Source: Lysobacter_C viscosus (lineage in GTDB: Bacteria > Pseudomonadota > Gammaproteobacteria > Xanthomonadales > Xanthomonadaceae). From it: a DNA stretch of 64,000 nt. Shown here one piece after another: positions 35,929-45,158 of this stretch (position 1 is its first letter; every line of letters begins with the position of its first letter). Below the pieces are notes generated by a model. It did no database searches. It worked only from the letters and a program-made list of their open reading frames with translations, and had not been told where the DNA came from. The stretch lies in NCBI RefSeq assembly GCF_046600715.1, contig NZ_JBJMAV010000006.1, forward strand, positions 124,001-188,000. Direction: 5' to 3'. The position numbers and the translations under genes were made by a program.

Positions 35929-37047
35929 ATGCCCAGCCTGCCGCAACGTACCGCGCCGTCGATATCCCTGACCCAGTTCCTGATCGAGGCGCAACGTGCC
36001 GGCCACGTCAGCCCCGACCTGCGGCTGCTGATCGAGGTGGTGGCGCGCGCGTGCAAGCGTATTTCCATCGCCGTGGGCAAGGGCGCGCTGGGCGGTGTGC
36101 TGGGCGAGGCCGGCACCGACGGCGAGGCCAGCATGAACATCCAGGGCGAGGCGCAGAAGAAGCTCGACGTGATCGCCAACGACGTGCTGATGGAAGCCAA
36201 CGCCTGGGGCGGGCACCTGGCCGGCCTGGCGTCGGAGGAAATGGACCACAGCCAGCCGATCCCGGATGTGTATCCGCGCGGGAACTACCTGCTGCTGTTC
36301 GATCCGCTGGACGGCAGCTCCAACATCGACGTCAACATCTCGGTCGGCACGATCTTCTCGGTGCTGCGCTGCCCCGACGGCGTGACTACGCCGTGCGACG
36401 AGAACTTCCTGCAACCGGGCACCGCGCAGGTGTGCGCGGGCTACACCACGTACGGTCCGAGCACGATGCTGGTGCTGACCGTCGGGCACGGCACCCATGC
36501 GTTCACCCTGGACCGCGAGATCGGCAGCTTCATGCTGACCACGCGCGACATGCGCATCCCCGGGGAAACCCGTGAGTTCGCGGTCAACATGTCCAACCAG
36601 CGCTTCTGGGAAGCACCGATGCAGGAGTACGTCGGTGACCTGCTCGCCGGTAGCGAAGGCCCGCGCGGCAAGGACTTCAACATGCGCTGGGTGGCCTCGA
36701 TGGTCGCAGACGTACACCGCATCCTGACCCGTGGCGGCATCTTCAGCTATCCGCTGGACCGCAAGTGCGCGGCCAAGGGCGGCAAGCTGCGGCTGATGTA
36801 CGAAGCCAACCCGATGAGCCTGCTGGTCGAACAGGCCGGCGGCGCGGCCAGCACCGGCCGCCAGCGCATGCTGGAGGTGCAGCCGACCGGCCTGCACCAG
36901 CGGGTACCGGTGTTCCTGGGCAGCCGTCGCGAAGTGGAAACAGCCGTCGAGTACCACCGTCGCCACGACGGCCCTGAAGCCGAGGCCCGCTCCAACGCCA
37001 ACGCCAACGCCAACGCCAACGCCAACGCCAACGCCATCGGAGCATGA
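35929..37047 (+). CDS. fbp: Fructose-1,6-bisphosphatase class 1
   Basis: Fbp removes the 1-phosphate from fructose-1,6-bisphosphate in gluconeogenesis. The 372-residue protein is slightly long for the family (about 335) because of its tail. It has the metal and catalytic signature NYLLLFDPLDGSSNIDVNIS near 120-140, LGEAGTDGEASMNIQGEAQK and the active-site GGIFSYPLDRKCAAKGGKLR. The C-terminus ends in seven Asn-Ala pairs, encoded by seven perfect AACGCC units (36994-37035), then IGA. This tail is not part of the enzyme fold. Confidence 0.96.
   Translation: MPSLPQRTAPSISLTQFLIEAQRAGHVSPDLRLLIEVVARACKRISIAVGKGALGGVLGEAGTDGEASMNIQGEAQKKLDVIANDVLMEANAWGGHLAGLASEEMDHSQPIPDVYPRGNYLLLFDPLDGSSNIDVNISVGTIFSVLRCPDGVTTPCDENFLQPGTAQVCAGYTTYGPSTMLVLTVGHGTHAFTLDREIGSFMLTTRDMRIPGETREFAVNMSNQRFWEAPMQEYVGDLLAGSEGPRGKDFNMRWVASMVADVHRILTRGGIFSYPLDRKCAAKGGKLRLMYEANPMSLLVEQAGGAASTGRQRMLEVQPTGLHQRVPVFLGSRREVETAVEYHRRHDGPEAEARSNANANANANANANAIGA
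36994..37035 (+). repeat. Hexanucleotide repeat (AACGCC)7 in fbp
   Basis: Seven uninterrupted copies of AACGCC lie in frame at the 3' end of fbp and encode an Asn-Ala dipeptide run. Because the unit is 6 bp, copy-number change would alter tail length without a frameshift. Confidence 0.95.
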
Positions 37048-37527
37048 CAGCACGCGGGTAGCGCGGACCCGCTGGCCGACGCAATTGTCACTCCAGTGGC
37101 CGCGGATCCCCACGCCCTGCGTTGATGCCCGTTGCCGCGGGGCCGGGTGCGGGTCGCTCCCCAAGCCGCGGCCGCTGGAGGCGACGTCCCGGGGGTTGAC
37201 CTGCGCAGTGCCATTGCCGGCGCGACCTGGTCGACCTCGATGCAGCCCTGCGTGCCCCGGGCTGCGACGTTGCCAGGAAGGCCCGGTCCGGCCGCGCTAT
37301 GGTCGGCCCCCGCCGGGCAGGGCGACGGGTGGGACAGGTTGCAGCGCGGCAACGCCAAGCGGGCGCGGCGCGTGCGCCCGCCGTCGGTCTCAGCGGAGGG
37401 CCGGCACCGGGCCGCGGGCTTCCACGCGTTCCGGGCGGCCGCTGCGGGCGGGACCGGCCGCTCCGCTTTTGCAACCGCCAGACCGCATGCGACGATGGCC
37501 GCTTTCCCGATGGATTGCGATTCCGCG
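37048..37527. other. 480-bp gap without a supported gene
   Basis: The frame upstream of the oxygenase start stays open through much of this stretch, but its translation is Arg/Ala/Pro-rich with no family likeness, as expected for random GC-rich sequence. No terminator with a T run, promoter or repeat was recognised. It is unusually long for this compact window. Confidence 0.4.
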
Positions 37528-38238
37528 ATGACCGCGCCGACCCCGCAGGACGACTTCGTCGAGGTCTATCCCGACGCGCTGGACCCGGCGTGGTGCCAGG
37601 CCCTGGTCGAGCGTTTCGCCGCCAGTCCGGACGGGCGTCCGGGGCGGGTCGGCAGCGGGGTGATGCCGGAGCTCAAGGACAGCCTCGACCTGACGATCAG
37701 CGGCCGCGAGGACTGGCGCGAAGCGGAAGCGGCGCTCAACCAGGCGGTGTTCCGCAGCCTGATGCACTACCTGCGGCGCTACCCCTACGCGCTGATCGCG
37801 CCGCTCATGCTCGAGGTCCCCGGTGCGCAGGGCGGTCGCCACCGCCTGACCGCCGAACGGGTACAGGCGATGGACGACAAGGCGCTGGGCGACGTGATGC
37901 AGACGGTGTTCCGGCCTGGCGCGATCAACCTGCAGCGCTACGCCGGTGGCCGCGGCGGGTATCCGTACTGGCACTGCGAGCTGTACCCGCGGGATCCACG
38001 CGCCGACACCCTTCACCGCCACCTGCTGTGGACGGTGTACCTCAACGACGCTTTCGAGGACGGCGGGACCGAGTTCCTCTACCAGCGCCGGACGATCGCC
38101 CCGCGCACGGGGTCACTGCTGATCGCGCCGGCCGCGTTCACCCACACCCACCGCGGCAACCGCCCCTGCGGGGGTGACAAGGTGATCGCCACCAGCTGGG
38201 TGTTGTTCCAGCGCGCCGAGGCGCTGTTCGGCGGATAG
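37528..38238 (+). CDS. 2OG-Fe(II) oxygenase family protein
   Basis: The protein of about 236 residues ends with a prolyl-hydroxylase-like double-stranded beta-helix. The metal motif appears as YWHCELYP (His-x-Glu in place of the usual His-x-Asp, near residues 150-154), VYLNDAFEDGGTEFLYQ, and the distal FTHTHRGNRP with the His and the 2-oxoglutarate-binding Arg. The substrate is unknown. The start is uncertain: ATG 37528 (MTAPTPQDDF) is used, while ATG 37510 and 37495 are also in frame. None has a clear ribosome site. Confidence 0.75.
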   Translation: MTAPTPQDDFVEVYPDALDPAWCQALVERFAASPDGRPGRVGSGVMPELKDSLDLTISGREDWREAEAALNQAVFRSLMHYLRRYPYALIAPLMLEVPGAQGGRHRLTAERVQAMDDKALGDVMQTVFRPGAINLQRYAGGRGGYPYWHCELYPRDPRADTLHRHLLWTVYLNDAFEDGGTEFLYQRRTIAPRTGSLLIAPAAFTHTHRGNRPCGGDKVIATSWVLFQRAEALFGG

Positions 38239-38278
38239 CGGCGGACCCCGGGGGACCAGGGCGCCGGTCGATGCCGCG

Positions 38279-38710
38279 TCAGGTGCGGGCGTGGTTGAGC
38301 ACCAGCCAGTAGAGGCCCACCTGCTTGACCGCCCACACGAACTGCTCGAAGTCCACCGGCTTCTGGATATAGCTGTTGACGCCCAGCGCATAGCTGGCCT
38401 CGACGTCGAACGGTTCGGTGCTGGTGGTCAATACCACCACCGGCAACGTGCGGGTGGCTTCGTTGGCACGGATCGCCTGCAGCACTTCGCGGCCATCGAC
38501 CTTGGGCAGGTTGAGGTCGAGCAGCACGATCGAGGGCACGTCGGCGGGATCACGCCCGGCGTGGGCCCCGCGCGCGAACAGGTAATCCAGGGCCTCGGCG
38601 CCGTCGCCGACGACGACCAGGTTGTTGGCGATCTTGGCTTCGTCGAATGCGATCCGGGTCAGCTCGACGTCGTCCGGATTGTCTTCAACCAGCAGGATGT
38701 CCTTGTGCAT
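38279..38710 (-). CDS. Single-domain response regulator (Rcp1/CheY-like)
   Basis: The 143-residue receiver domain stands alone. It has the acidic pocket VEDNPDD near residues 8-14, phospho-acceptor Asp in VLLDLNLPKVDG near 65, the Thr of TTSTEP and Lys in YIQKPVDF. The long alpha4 region and the NPDDVELT start resemble regulators paired with phytochrome-type or PAS kinases. Its start codon lies inside the 3' end of the kinase gene (26-bp overlap), so the two are coupled. The output target is unknown. Confidence 0.9.
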   Translation of the reverse strand: MHKDILLVEDNPDDVELTRIAFDEAKIANNLVVVGDGAEALDYLFARGAHAGRDPADVPSIVLLDLNLPKVDGREVLQAIRANEATRTLPVVVLTTSTEPFDVEASYALGVNSYIQKPVDFEQFVWAVKQVGLYWLVLNHART

Positions 38711-39899
38711 CGGCAATGTCCTCGGCCGCAAGCGCGGCGGGCAGTTCAATATGGAAGGTGGCGCCCTGGCCGGGGACGGATTCGCCGCGGAGCGTGCCGC
38801 CATGGCGTTCAACGATGCGGTGGGCCGCGGCCAGGCCCAGGCCATGGCCGCCTCCGGCATCGGGTCCGTGCAGGCGCTGGAAGGGCTCGAACAGCTTGTG
38901 AGCATAGCGCATGTCGAATCCGCTTCCGTGGTCTCGCACGCGCAGGTGGACGCGCCCGTCGCGGGTCTCGCCGTCCACGACGATGCGCGTTGGCGCATCG
39001 CCCTGCGAGAACTTCCACGCGTTGCCCAGCACGTGCGCGAACATGAGCTTCAACAGCCGTTCGTCGCCCTGGGCCCACAGGTCGGACGCGACCTCCAGCT
39101 CCGCGTCGCGGCCGGGTTCGGCGTCCTGCAGTTCGGCCAGCACCCAGTCGGCCAGCAGGGTCAGGTCGACGGGCATGGACTTGATCTCGCCGCGGGTGGC
39201 GGTGGACAGGTCACCCAGCCCGACGAGCAGCCCGCCCATGCGCACGGCCGCCGCGCGGATGCGCTGCAGGTGGTCGCGGGCGGTGTCGTCCAGCTGCGTG
39301 CCACTTCGCTTGTCCAGCAGGCCGGCGAAGCTCTCGATGGAGCGCAGCGGCGCGCGCAGGTCGTGGGCGACCGCGTCGGCGAACATCTGCAGCTGTTTGC
39401 GCGATGCCCGTGCGGCCCGTGCCTCAAGGTCGACGGCGGACGCGGCCGTGGGGTCGGGATCGTTGGCCGGGCCCGCATCGCCCGGAACGGGCTCGCCGGT
39501 CGTTTCGCGAATGGTCACCAGCACATGCTGTTCCGCCCGCCCGGGGCGCCCGTCCAGGGCGAACGGTGAAAGCGTCAGCTGCATTCGGGTGGAAGGGCCG
39601 CCCGCAGGCTGCCAGCGCACGGCGGTGTCCGCGGCAGGACGCGTTCCCTGAGCAACGGCATCGATCGCTGAGTCCAGCACGGCCCGGTCGTCGGCGTGGA
39701 ACAGCGGGGAGGCCTGGGTGCCACGGACATGCTGCAGCGATCGACCCAGCTGCTGCTCGGCCGCCGGGTTGAGGTACTGCCAGCACCCCAGCGGGTCCAG
39801 GATCGCCACCGGCATCGGCAGCGCCGCCAGGGCCAGCCGGTACATCGCATCCGGCATGGGGCGGTCTGCGGCCTGCGGCTTGGCTTCGAACAGGGACAT
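38685..39899 (-). CDS. PAS-domain sensor histidine kinase
   Basis: The 404-residue soluble kinase has a PAS domain at residues 20-130 (LAALPMPVAILDPLGCWQYL, NPAAEQQLGRSL). A linker and HisKA dimerisation motif MFADAVAHDLRAPLRSIESF follow (phospho-His near 190). The HATPase domain has GNAWKFSQGDAP, VRDHGSGFDM and GGGHGLGLAAAHRIVERHGG. No membrane helix is seen. The C-terminus overlaps the response regulator. The type resembles bacteriophytochrome-family kinases without the chromophore domains. Confidence 0.9.
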   Translation of the reverse strand: MSLFEAKPQAADRPMPDAMYRLALAALPMPVAILDPLGCWQYLNPAAEQQLGRSLQHVRGTQASPLFHADDRAVLDSAIDAVAQGTRPAADTAVRWQPAGGPSTRMQLTLSPFALDGRPGRAEQHVLVTIRETTGEPVPGDAGPANDPDPTAASAVDLEARAARASRKQLQMFADAVAHDLRAPLRSIESFAGLLDKRSGTQLDDTARDHLQRIRAAAVRMGGLLVGLGDLSTATRGEIKSMPVDLTLLADWVLAELQDAEPGRDAELEVASDLWAQGDERLLKLMFAHVLGNAWKFSQGDAPTRIVVDGETRDGRVHLRVRDHGSGFDMRYAHKLFEPFQRLHGPDAGGGHGLGLAAAHRIVERHGGTLRGESVPGQGATFHIELPAALAAEDIADAQGHPAG

Positions 39900-39989
39900 C
39901 GGGGCTCTCTTTTTCGCGCGAGTCTAGCGGCGCGCCAGGTGACGGGGCGGTGCACGCAGGGGCGCCCCGGTCCCGCACAATGCGCGGCT

Positions 39990-41777
39990 ATGGACGTCCC
40001 CCAGATCCTCTTCCTGCTGATCCTGGCGGGCGCACTGTACCTGTTCGTCACCGAAAAGCTTCGCGTCGACGTGACTGCGATGCTGACCCTGCTCGCGCTG
40101 GTGCTGACTGGCGTACTCGATTCACGCCAGGCGCTGTCCGGGTTCGCCAGCGAGCCGGCGATCATCATCGCCGCGGTGTTCGTGATCTCCGGTGGCCTGG
40201 CCGCGACCGGCATCACCGAACGCATCGGCCAGTGGATCGGGCAGGTCGGGGGACGCAGCGAGACGCGGGCCATCTCGGTGGTGATGCCGGTGGTGGCGGC
40301 GCTGTCCTCGTTCACCCACCACGTGATGGTGACGGCGATGATGCTGCCGATCCTGACCCGCTTCGCCAAGGCGCGCGGCCTGTCGGCTTCGCGCCTGCTG
40401 ATGCCGATGTCGTTTGCCGCCTCGCTCGGCACCACGCTCACCCTGGTCAGCGCGCCCGCGTTCCTGCTGGCCAACAACCTGATCGAGCGCACCGGCAGCG
40501 ACAGCCTGGGCATCTTCTCGATCACCCCGATCGGCATCGCGCTGGTGCTGGTGGGCGTGGCCTACATGCTGCTGGCCCGGTGGATACTGCCCAAGCGCGG
40601 CAGTGACTCGGGCGACGACGAGTACATGCGGCTGGACCGCTACCGCACCGAACTGCTGATCGTGGAGGGTTCACGCTGGAGCACCCGGCCGCTGTCGGAG
40701 CTGAACAAGGCGCTGGGCGACAAGTTCCGGCTGCTGGGCTGGTTGCGCGATGGCAAGCGCCGACGCGACCTGGGCGATAGCAGCCCGCTGCTCACCGGCG
40801 ACGTGCTGCTGGTGGAGGCCTCGGCCGATGCGCTGGCATCGCTGCACGACGACGAAGGCCTGGACCTGCATGCGATCGCGCGCTTCGGCCACACCGTCAC
40901 CGGCGACGGTGAGCCGCAGCTGGTGCAGGCGGTGGTGGCGCCGGGTTCGGAGTTCATCGGCCACTCGGTTCGTGAACTCGACTTCTCGCGCCGGTTCTCG
41001 GCGGTCATCGCCGGGCTGTGGCGGCGCGACGGGGCGATCGCCTCGCGCCTGGCCGATGCGCGCCTGCGCGAAGGCGACCTGCTGGTGCTGTGGGGCAAGT
41101 CGGCGCGCTTTGCCGAGTTGGCCGCGCACCACGGATTCCTGATGCTCGTGCCGTTCGCCGGCGAGGCCAAGCGGCGCGTTCGCGCACCGCTGGCGCTGGC
41201 CATCCTCGGCCTGACGATCCTTGCCGCGGCGACGGAATGGCTGGCGGCACCGGTCGCCTTCCTGATGGGCGCGGTGGCGATGGTCGCGCTGCGGTGCGTG
41301 GCCATCGACCAGGCCTATCGCGAAATCGACGTGCGCATCTTCGTGATGATCGCCGGGGTGATTCCGCTGGGCATCGCAATGGAGCAGACCGGCACCGCGC
41401 AGCTGTTCGCCACCGGGATGCTGCGCCTGGTCTCTGACTGGCCGAGCCTTGCGGTGCTGCTGGTGATGTTCTCGGTGGCCGGCCTGCTCACCCAGATCCT
41501 CTCGGACGCGGCCACCACGGTGCTGCTGGGTCCGGTCGCGGTTGCGGTTGCGCAGGCATTGGGCCTGCCGCCCACGCCGTTCGTGGTGTGCACCGCACTG
41601 GGGGCGGTGGTGTCGTTCCTGACCCCGATAGGCCACCACGGCAACCTGTTGATCCTCGGCCCCGGGCAGTACCGCTTTGCCGACTTCCTGCGCATCGGCC
41701 TGCCGCTCACCGCGCTGATGGCGCTGGTCAGTGCCTGGATGGCGCGCTGGCTGTGGCTGGACGGGCCGTTGTTCTGA
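39990..41777 (+). CDS. SLC13/DASS-type permease with two TrkA-C domains
   Basis: The 595-residue inner-membrane protein has about eleven hydrophobic helices split by a cytoplasmic middle part. The N-terminal helices (LFLLILAGALYLFVTEKLRV, SFTHHVMVTAMMLPILTRFA) and C-terminal helices (ILSDAATTVLLGPVAVAVAQ, FLTPIGHHGNLLILGPGQYR) match the divalent anion/Na+ symporter (citrate/sulfate-type) family. Residues about 215-385 hold two TrkA-C-like regulatory domains (YRTELLIVEGSRWSTRPLSE, VVAPGSEFIGHSVRELDFSR). The substrate is unknown; sulfate, carboxylates or tellurite-like anions are all plausible. Confidence 0.85.
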   Translation: MDVPQILFLLILAGALYLFVTEKLRVDVTAMLTLLALVLTGVLDSRQALSGFASEPAIIIAAVFVISGGLAATGITERIGQWIGQVGGRSETRAISVVMPVVAALSSFTHHVMVTAMMLPILTRFAKARGLSASRLLMPMSFAASLGTTLTLVSAPAFLLANNLIERTGSDSLGIFSITPIGIALVLVGVAYMLLARWILPKRGSDSGDDEYMRLDRYRTELLIVEGSRWSTRPLSELNKALGDKFRLLGWLRDGKRRRDLGDSSPLLTGDVLLVEASADALASLHDDEGLDLHAIARFGHTVTGDGEPQLVQAVVAPGSEFIGHSVRELDFSRRFSAVIAGLWRRDGAIASRLADARLREGDLLVLWGKSARFAELAAHHGFLMLVPFAGEAKRRVRAPLALAILGLTILAAATEWLAAPVAFLMGAVAMVALRCVAIDQAYREIDVRIFVMIAGVIPLGIAMEQTGTAQLFATGMLRLVSDWPSLAVLLVMFSVAGLLTQILSDAATTVLLGPVAVAVAQALGLPPTPFVVCTALGAVVSFLTPIGHHGNLLILGPGQYRFADFLRIGLPLTALMALVSAWMARWLWLDGPLF

Positions 41778-41933
41778 GCACGGGCTGGCCACGGGTGCGC
41801 GAAGGACCCGTTCGCTGGACCGCGTGGCCTGCCACCGCGCCGGCTGAATCGTTAAGCCCGACCGCATTCACCGCGTTCAGCTTGGCCCGCTCCGTATACG
41901 CTCGATTGCGAGGCACCTGCCTAGAATGGCCGG

Positions 41934-43094
41934 ATGAACAGCGCCCTGCCGGCTCCGCTCAACCGCCTCGTCGAACGCACCGACGCCGTCGCCACCTCGG
42001 TGATCGGCCCGCTGGCCGAACGTGTCGACCGCGAGGCGGCCTGGCCCGAGGAGGGCCTGCGGGCCCTGCTGGCCGAAGGCCTCGGCGGGCTGACGGTCCC
42101 CGCGCCCGTGGGCGGGCTGGGGCACGGGTTGCTCGGGTTGGCCGCGGTGACCGAGGTGGTGGGTCGCGCCTGTGCGTCCACGGCAATGTGCTTCGGGATG
42201 CACTGCGTGGGCGCGGCGGTGATCGCCGCCAAGGCCGGCCACCACCACCAGGAGCGCTACCTGCGCCCGATCGCCCGCGGCGAGCACCTGACCACGCTGG
42301 CGGTGTCGGAGTCCGGCACCGGCGCCCACTTCTTCCTGCCGCAGACCCGCATGGGTCGCGAAGGCGACAGTTTCGTGCTGAGCGGACAGAAGCAGTTCGT
42401 CACCAACGGTGGCCATGCCGACTCCTACGTGCTGTCCACGTGCGCCGACCAGGAGGCCATCGGTGGCGAATTCAGTTGCCTGGTGGTGGATGCCGACAGC
42501 CCCGGGATCGAATGGGGCGATCCGTGGCGCGGCCTGGGCATGCGCGGCAATTCGTCGCGATCGATGCGCGTCGAAGGGGTGCGGGTACCGGCGACCGGAC
42601 TGCTGGGCGAGGAAGGCGACCAGGTCTGGTATGTCTTCGAGGTTGTGGCGCCGTACTTCCTGACCGCCATGGCGGGCACCTACCTGGGCGTGGCCAAGGG
42701 CGCGCTCGACCTGGTGATCCAGCACATGCGCGAGCGGCGCTACGCGCACTCCGGGCAGTCGCTGGCCGACATCGAAGTGCTGCAGCACCGGGTGGGCCAA
42801 CTGTGGATGCAGGTCGAGAAGAGCCGATTGCTGCTGCAACACGCAGCGCGCCAGGGCGACCTGGGCGCGCCGGATGCGCTGGCGGCGATCCTGGCGTGCA
42901 AGGCCGATGCGGCCAATACCGCGGTGGCGGTCACCAATGAGGCGATGACGCTCGGCGGTGGGATGGCCTACCGGGAAAACAGCACGCTGGCGCGGATGCT
43001 CCGCGATGCGCGCGCCGCCCACGTCATGTCGCCGACCACGGACCTGCTGACCACGTGGACCGGACGGCACGTGCTGGGCCTCGGCCTGTTCTGA
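41934..43094 (+). CDS. Acyl-CoA dehydrogenase family protein
   Basis: The 386-residue FAD enzyme has the N-terminal domain (GGLTVPAPVGGLGHGLLGLA), the FAD-binding SESGTGAHF and QKQFVTNGGHADSYVLSTCA, and the C-terminal helical domain (YRENSTLARMLRDARAAHVM, PTTDLLTTWTGRHVLG). The catalytic Glu position of standard acyl-CoA dehydrogenases is not clearly identifiable, so the substrate class is open; the family also includes enzymes acting on sulfur or aromatic compounds. It lies 5 bp before the hybrid kinase start, suggesting co-transcription. Confidence 0.85.
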   Translation: MNSALPAPLNRLVERTDAVATSVIGPLAERVDREAAWPEEGLRALLAEGLGGLTVPAPVGGLGHGLLGLAAVTEVVGRACASTAMCFGMHCVGAAVIAAKAGHHHQERYLRPIARGEHLTTLAVSESGTGAHFFLPQTRMGREGDSFVLSGQKQFVTNGGHADSYVLSTCADQEAIGGEFSCLVVDADSPGIEWGDPWRGLGMRGNSSRSMRVEGVRVPATGLLGEEGDQVWYVFEVVAPYFLTAMAGTYLGVAKGALDLVIQHMRERRYAHSGQSLADIEVLQHRVGQLWMQVEKSRLLLQHAARQGDLGAPDALAAILACKADAANTAVAVTNEAMTLGGGMAYRENSTLARMLRDARAAHVMSPTTDLLTTWTGRHVLGLGLF

Positions 43095-43099
43095 ATCCG

Positions 43100-45052
43100 A
43101 TGACCGTCTACCTGGTCCAGCCATCGGCTCCCCCCGGGTCCGCCCGATGGCGCGACGACACGCTGGCCGCGCTTCGCGCCGACGCGATGGACGCGCGGGC
43201 AGCCGAAACGCCGCAGGCGGTGGTGGATGCCACCGGGCCGGACGCCGGTCCGATGGTCGTCGTGCTCGGCCCGCACATGGAAACCCCCTTGCCGGTTGCG
43301 CGCTGGCTGGCATCGCGCATCGACGGCGCCCGGTTCGTGTTCGTGCTGGATGCCGCACGTGCGGCCGAGTTCCGCCAACAGGCCAGCTACGGCGCTCCGC
43401 CGGGCGGCCGCTGGATCAGTGTCGTGGCCGGTGCGCCCGACATGGTTGATCGGATCCGCAACGAGCTGCAGCGTGCCGGGCAGGATGACCGGCTGCGTTC
43501 GACCCTGGAGCGCATGCGGCTGCAGATGCCCGAACCGCGGTTACCCGACGCGGCCGAGTACCAGCGCCTCGTTGCCTCCGACCGCTACCTGGCGAGCGTG
43601 TTGCGGCATGCACACGATGCCATTGTGTCGGTCAACCATGCCGGCAACGTGGTGTCGTGGAACAAGGGCGCCGAGCTGCTGTTCGGCCTTACCCTGGTCC
43701 AGGCCCAGCGCCAGCCGTTGCCCGCACTGTTCTGCGACCAGGCCGCCGCCGGTGAAGCGATGGCGGTCGCGATGACGGGTTCGTTCCGCATGGCCGGGCT
43801 GGAGCTGGAGCGCGCGGGCGTGGTACGCCATGTCGACGCCAACTTCGGACCACTGCACGAGGACGGGCAGCGGGTGGTTGGGGCGGTAGTGATCCTGCGC
43901 GACATCACCGAGCGCCACCGTGCCGAGGAGGAGCGCCAGGCCAGTTCGCGACAGAAGGACGAGTTCCTGGCAATGCTGGCCCACGAGCTGCGCAACCCGT
44001 TGGCGCCGATCCGCAACGCGACGCAGGTCCTGTCCATGCTCAACCAGGACGAACCGCAGAGCCAGCGGGCCACCGAGATCATCGCGCGCCAGACCGACCA
44101 CATGGCCGGACTGATCGAGGACCTGCTGGACGTGGCGCGAGTGACCCGCGGCACCATCGCGCTGGATCGCCATGTGATCCCGCTTGCCGACGTGGTGACC
44201 GATGCGATCGAGCAGGCCCGCGGCCTCATAGAGACCCGTGGACATCGCCTGACCCACCAGACGTTGACCGAAGGGCTGCACGTATTGGGGGACCGCAAGC
44301 GCCTGACCCAGGTGCTGGCCAACCTGCTGGTCAACGCGGCCAAGTACACCCCTGAAGGCGGCGACATCGGGCTAACCCTGTCGGGCGATGACCATGAGGT
44401 CACCATCACCGTCAGCGATTCGGGCATGGGCATGGATCCCGAGCTCCGTGACCGGGTGTTCGACCTGTTCGTACAGGCCGAGCGCACGCCGGACCGCGCC
44501 GCCGGTGGCCTGGGCATCGGCCTGGCGCTGGTGCGTTCACTGGTGGCGATGCACGGCGGCGCCGTCGCCGCGCACAGCGCAGGCATTGGCCGCGGCAGCC
44601 GCTTCGAGGTCCGGCTGCCGCGGGCGTGGCCGACCCGGTCGCCCGCCAGCATCGACCCGCGCAACGGAGCCGGTTCGATTCAGCCCTTGAAGCTGATGGT
44701 GGTCGACGACAGCGAGGACGCCGCGCATTCCCTGGGCGTCCTGCTGCAGGCCAGCGGCCACCAGGTCGACGTGGAGATCGACCCGCGCATGGCGCTGGCC
44801 CGCGCGAGCGGAGAGTTGCCGGACGTGTTCATCCTCGACATCGGGATGCCGCACATCGACGGTTATGAACTGGCGCGCCGCATCCGCGCGATCCCGACCG
44901 AGAGGCGCCCGGTCCTGATCGCGCTGACGGGTTACGGCCATGCATCGGACCGCGAGCGGGCGAAGCTGGCCGGGTTCGACCACCACCTGGTGAAACCGCT
45001 GGAACCGGGTGAATTGCTCGAACTCCTGGGCCGGATCGCCGTCGAGGCCTGA
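43100..45052 (+). CDS. Hybrid sensor histidine kinase/response regulator
   Basis: The soluble protein of 650 residues has an N-terminal region without clear homology (1-150). A PAS domain follows (HAHDAIVSVNHAGNVVSWNK, about 175-275), then HisKA (FLAMLAHELRNPLAPIRNAT, phospho-His near 297), HATPase (LTQVLANLLVNAAKYTPEGG, DSGMGMDPELRDRVFDLF, GLGIGLALVRSLVAMHGG) and a C-terminal receiver (VVDDSEDAAHSLGVLLQASG, phospho-Asp in FILDIGMPHIDG near 578). ATG 43100 is used; upstream codons overlap the dehydrogenase gene. The signal is unknown. Confidence 0.88.
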   Translation: MTVYLVQPSAPPGSARWRDDTLAALRADAMDARAAETPQAVVDATGPDAGPMVVVLGPHMETPLPVARWLASRIDGARFVFVLDAARAAEFRQQASYGAPPGGRWISVVAGAPDMVDRIRNELQRAGQDDRLRSTLERMRLQMPEPRLPDAAEYQRLVASDRYLASVLRHAHDAIVSVNHAGNVVSWNKGAELLFGLTLVQAQRQPLPALFCDQAAAGEAMAVAMTGSFRMAGLELERAGVVRHVDANFGPLHEDGQRVVGAVVILRDITERHRAEEERQASSRQKDEFLAMLAHELRNPLAPIRNATQVLSMLNQDEPQSQRATEIIARQTDHMAGLIEDLLDVARVTRGTIALDRHVIPLADVVTDAIEQARGLIETRGHRLTHQTLTEGLHVLGDRKRLTQVLANLLVNAAKYTPEGGDIGLTLSGDDHEVTITVSDSGMGMDPELRDRVFDLFVQAERTPDRAAGGLGIGLALVRSLVAMHGGAVAAHSAGIGRGSRFEVRLPRAWPTRSPASIDPRNGAGSIQPLKLMVVDDSEDAAHSLGVLLQASGHQVDVEIDPRMALARASGELPDVFILDIGMPHIDGYELARRIRAIPTERRPVLIALTGYGHASDRERAKLAGFDHHLVKPLEPGELLELLGRIAVEA

Positions 45053-45158
45053 TCCGTGCCGGGGCCGGCGACGGCCCGGGCCGTGAGCGGTCGGCAATAG
45101 GCTACCCTCGGCCGGTCGCATCGGCGGCGGCATGACTTGCACGGTTCGCGGGGATCCC

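Noticed and set aside
36994..37035. Tandem repeat considered as a CRISPR or iteron array
   Set aside because: The units are 6 bp, contiguous and in frame at the end of fbp; there are no spacers.
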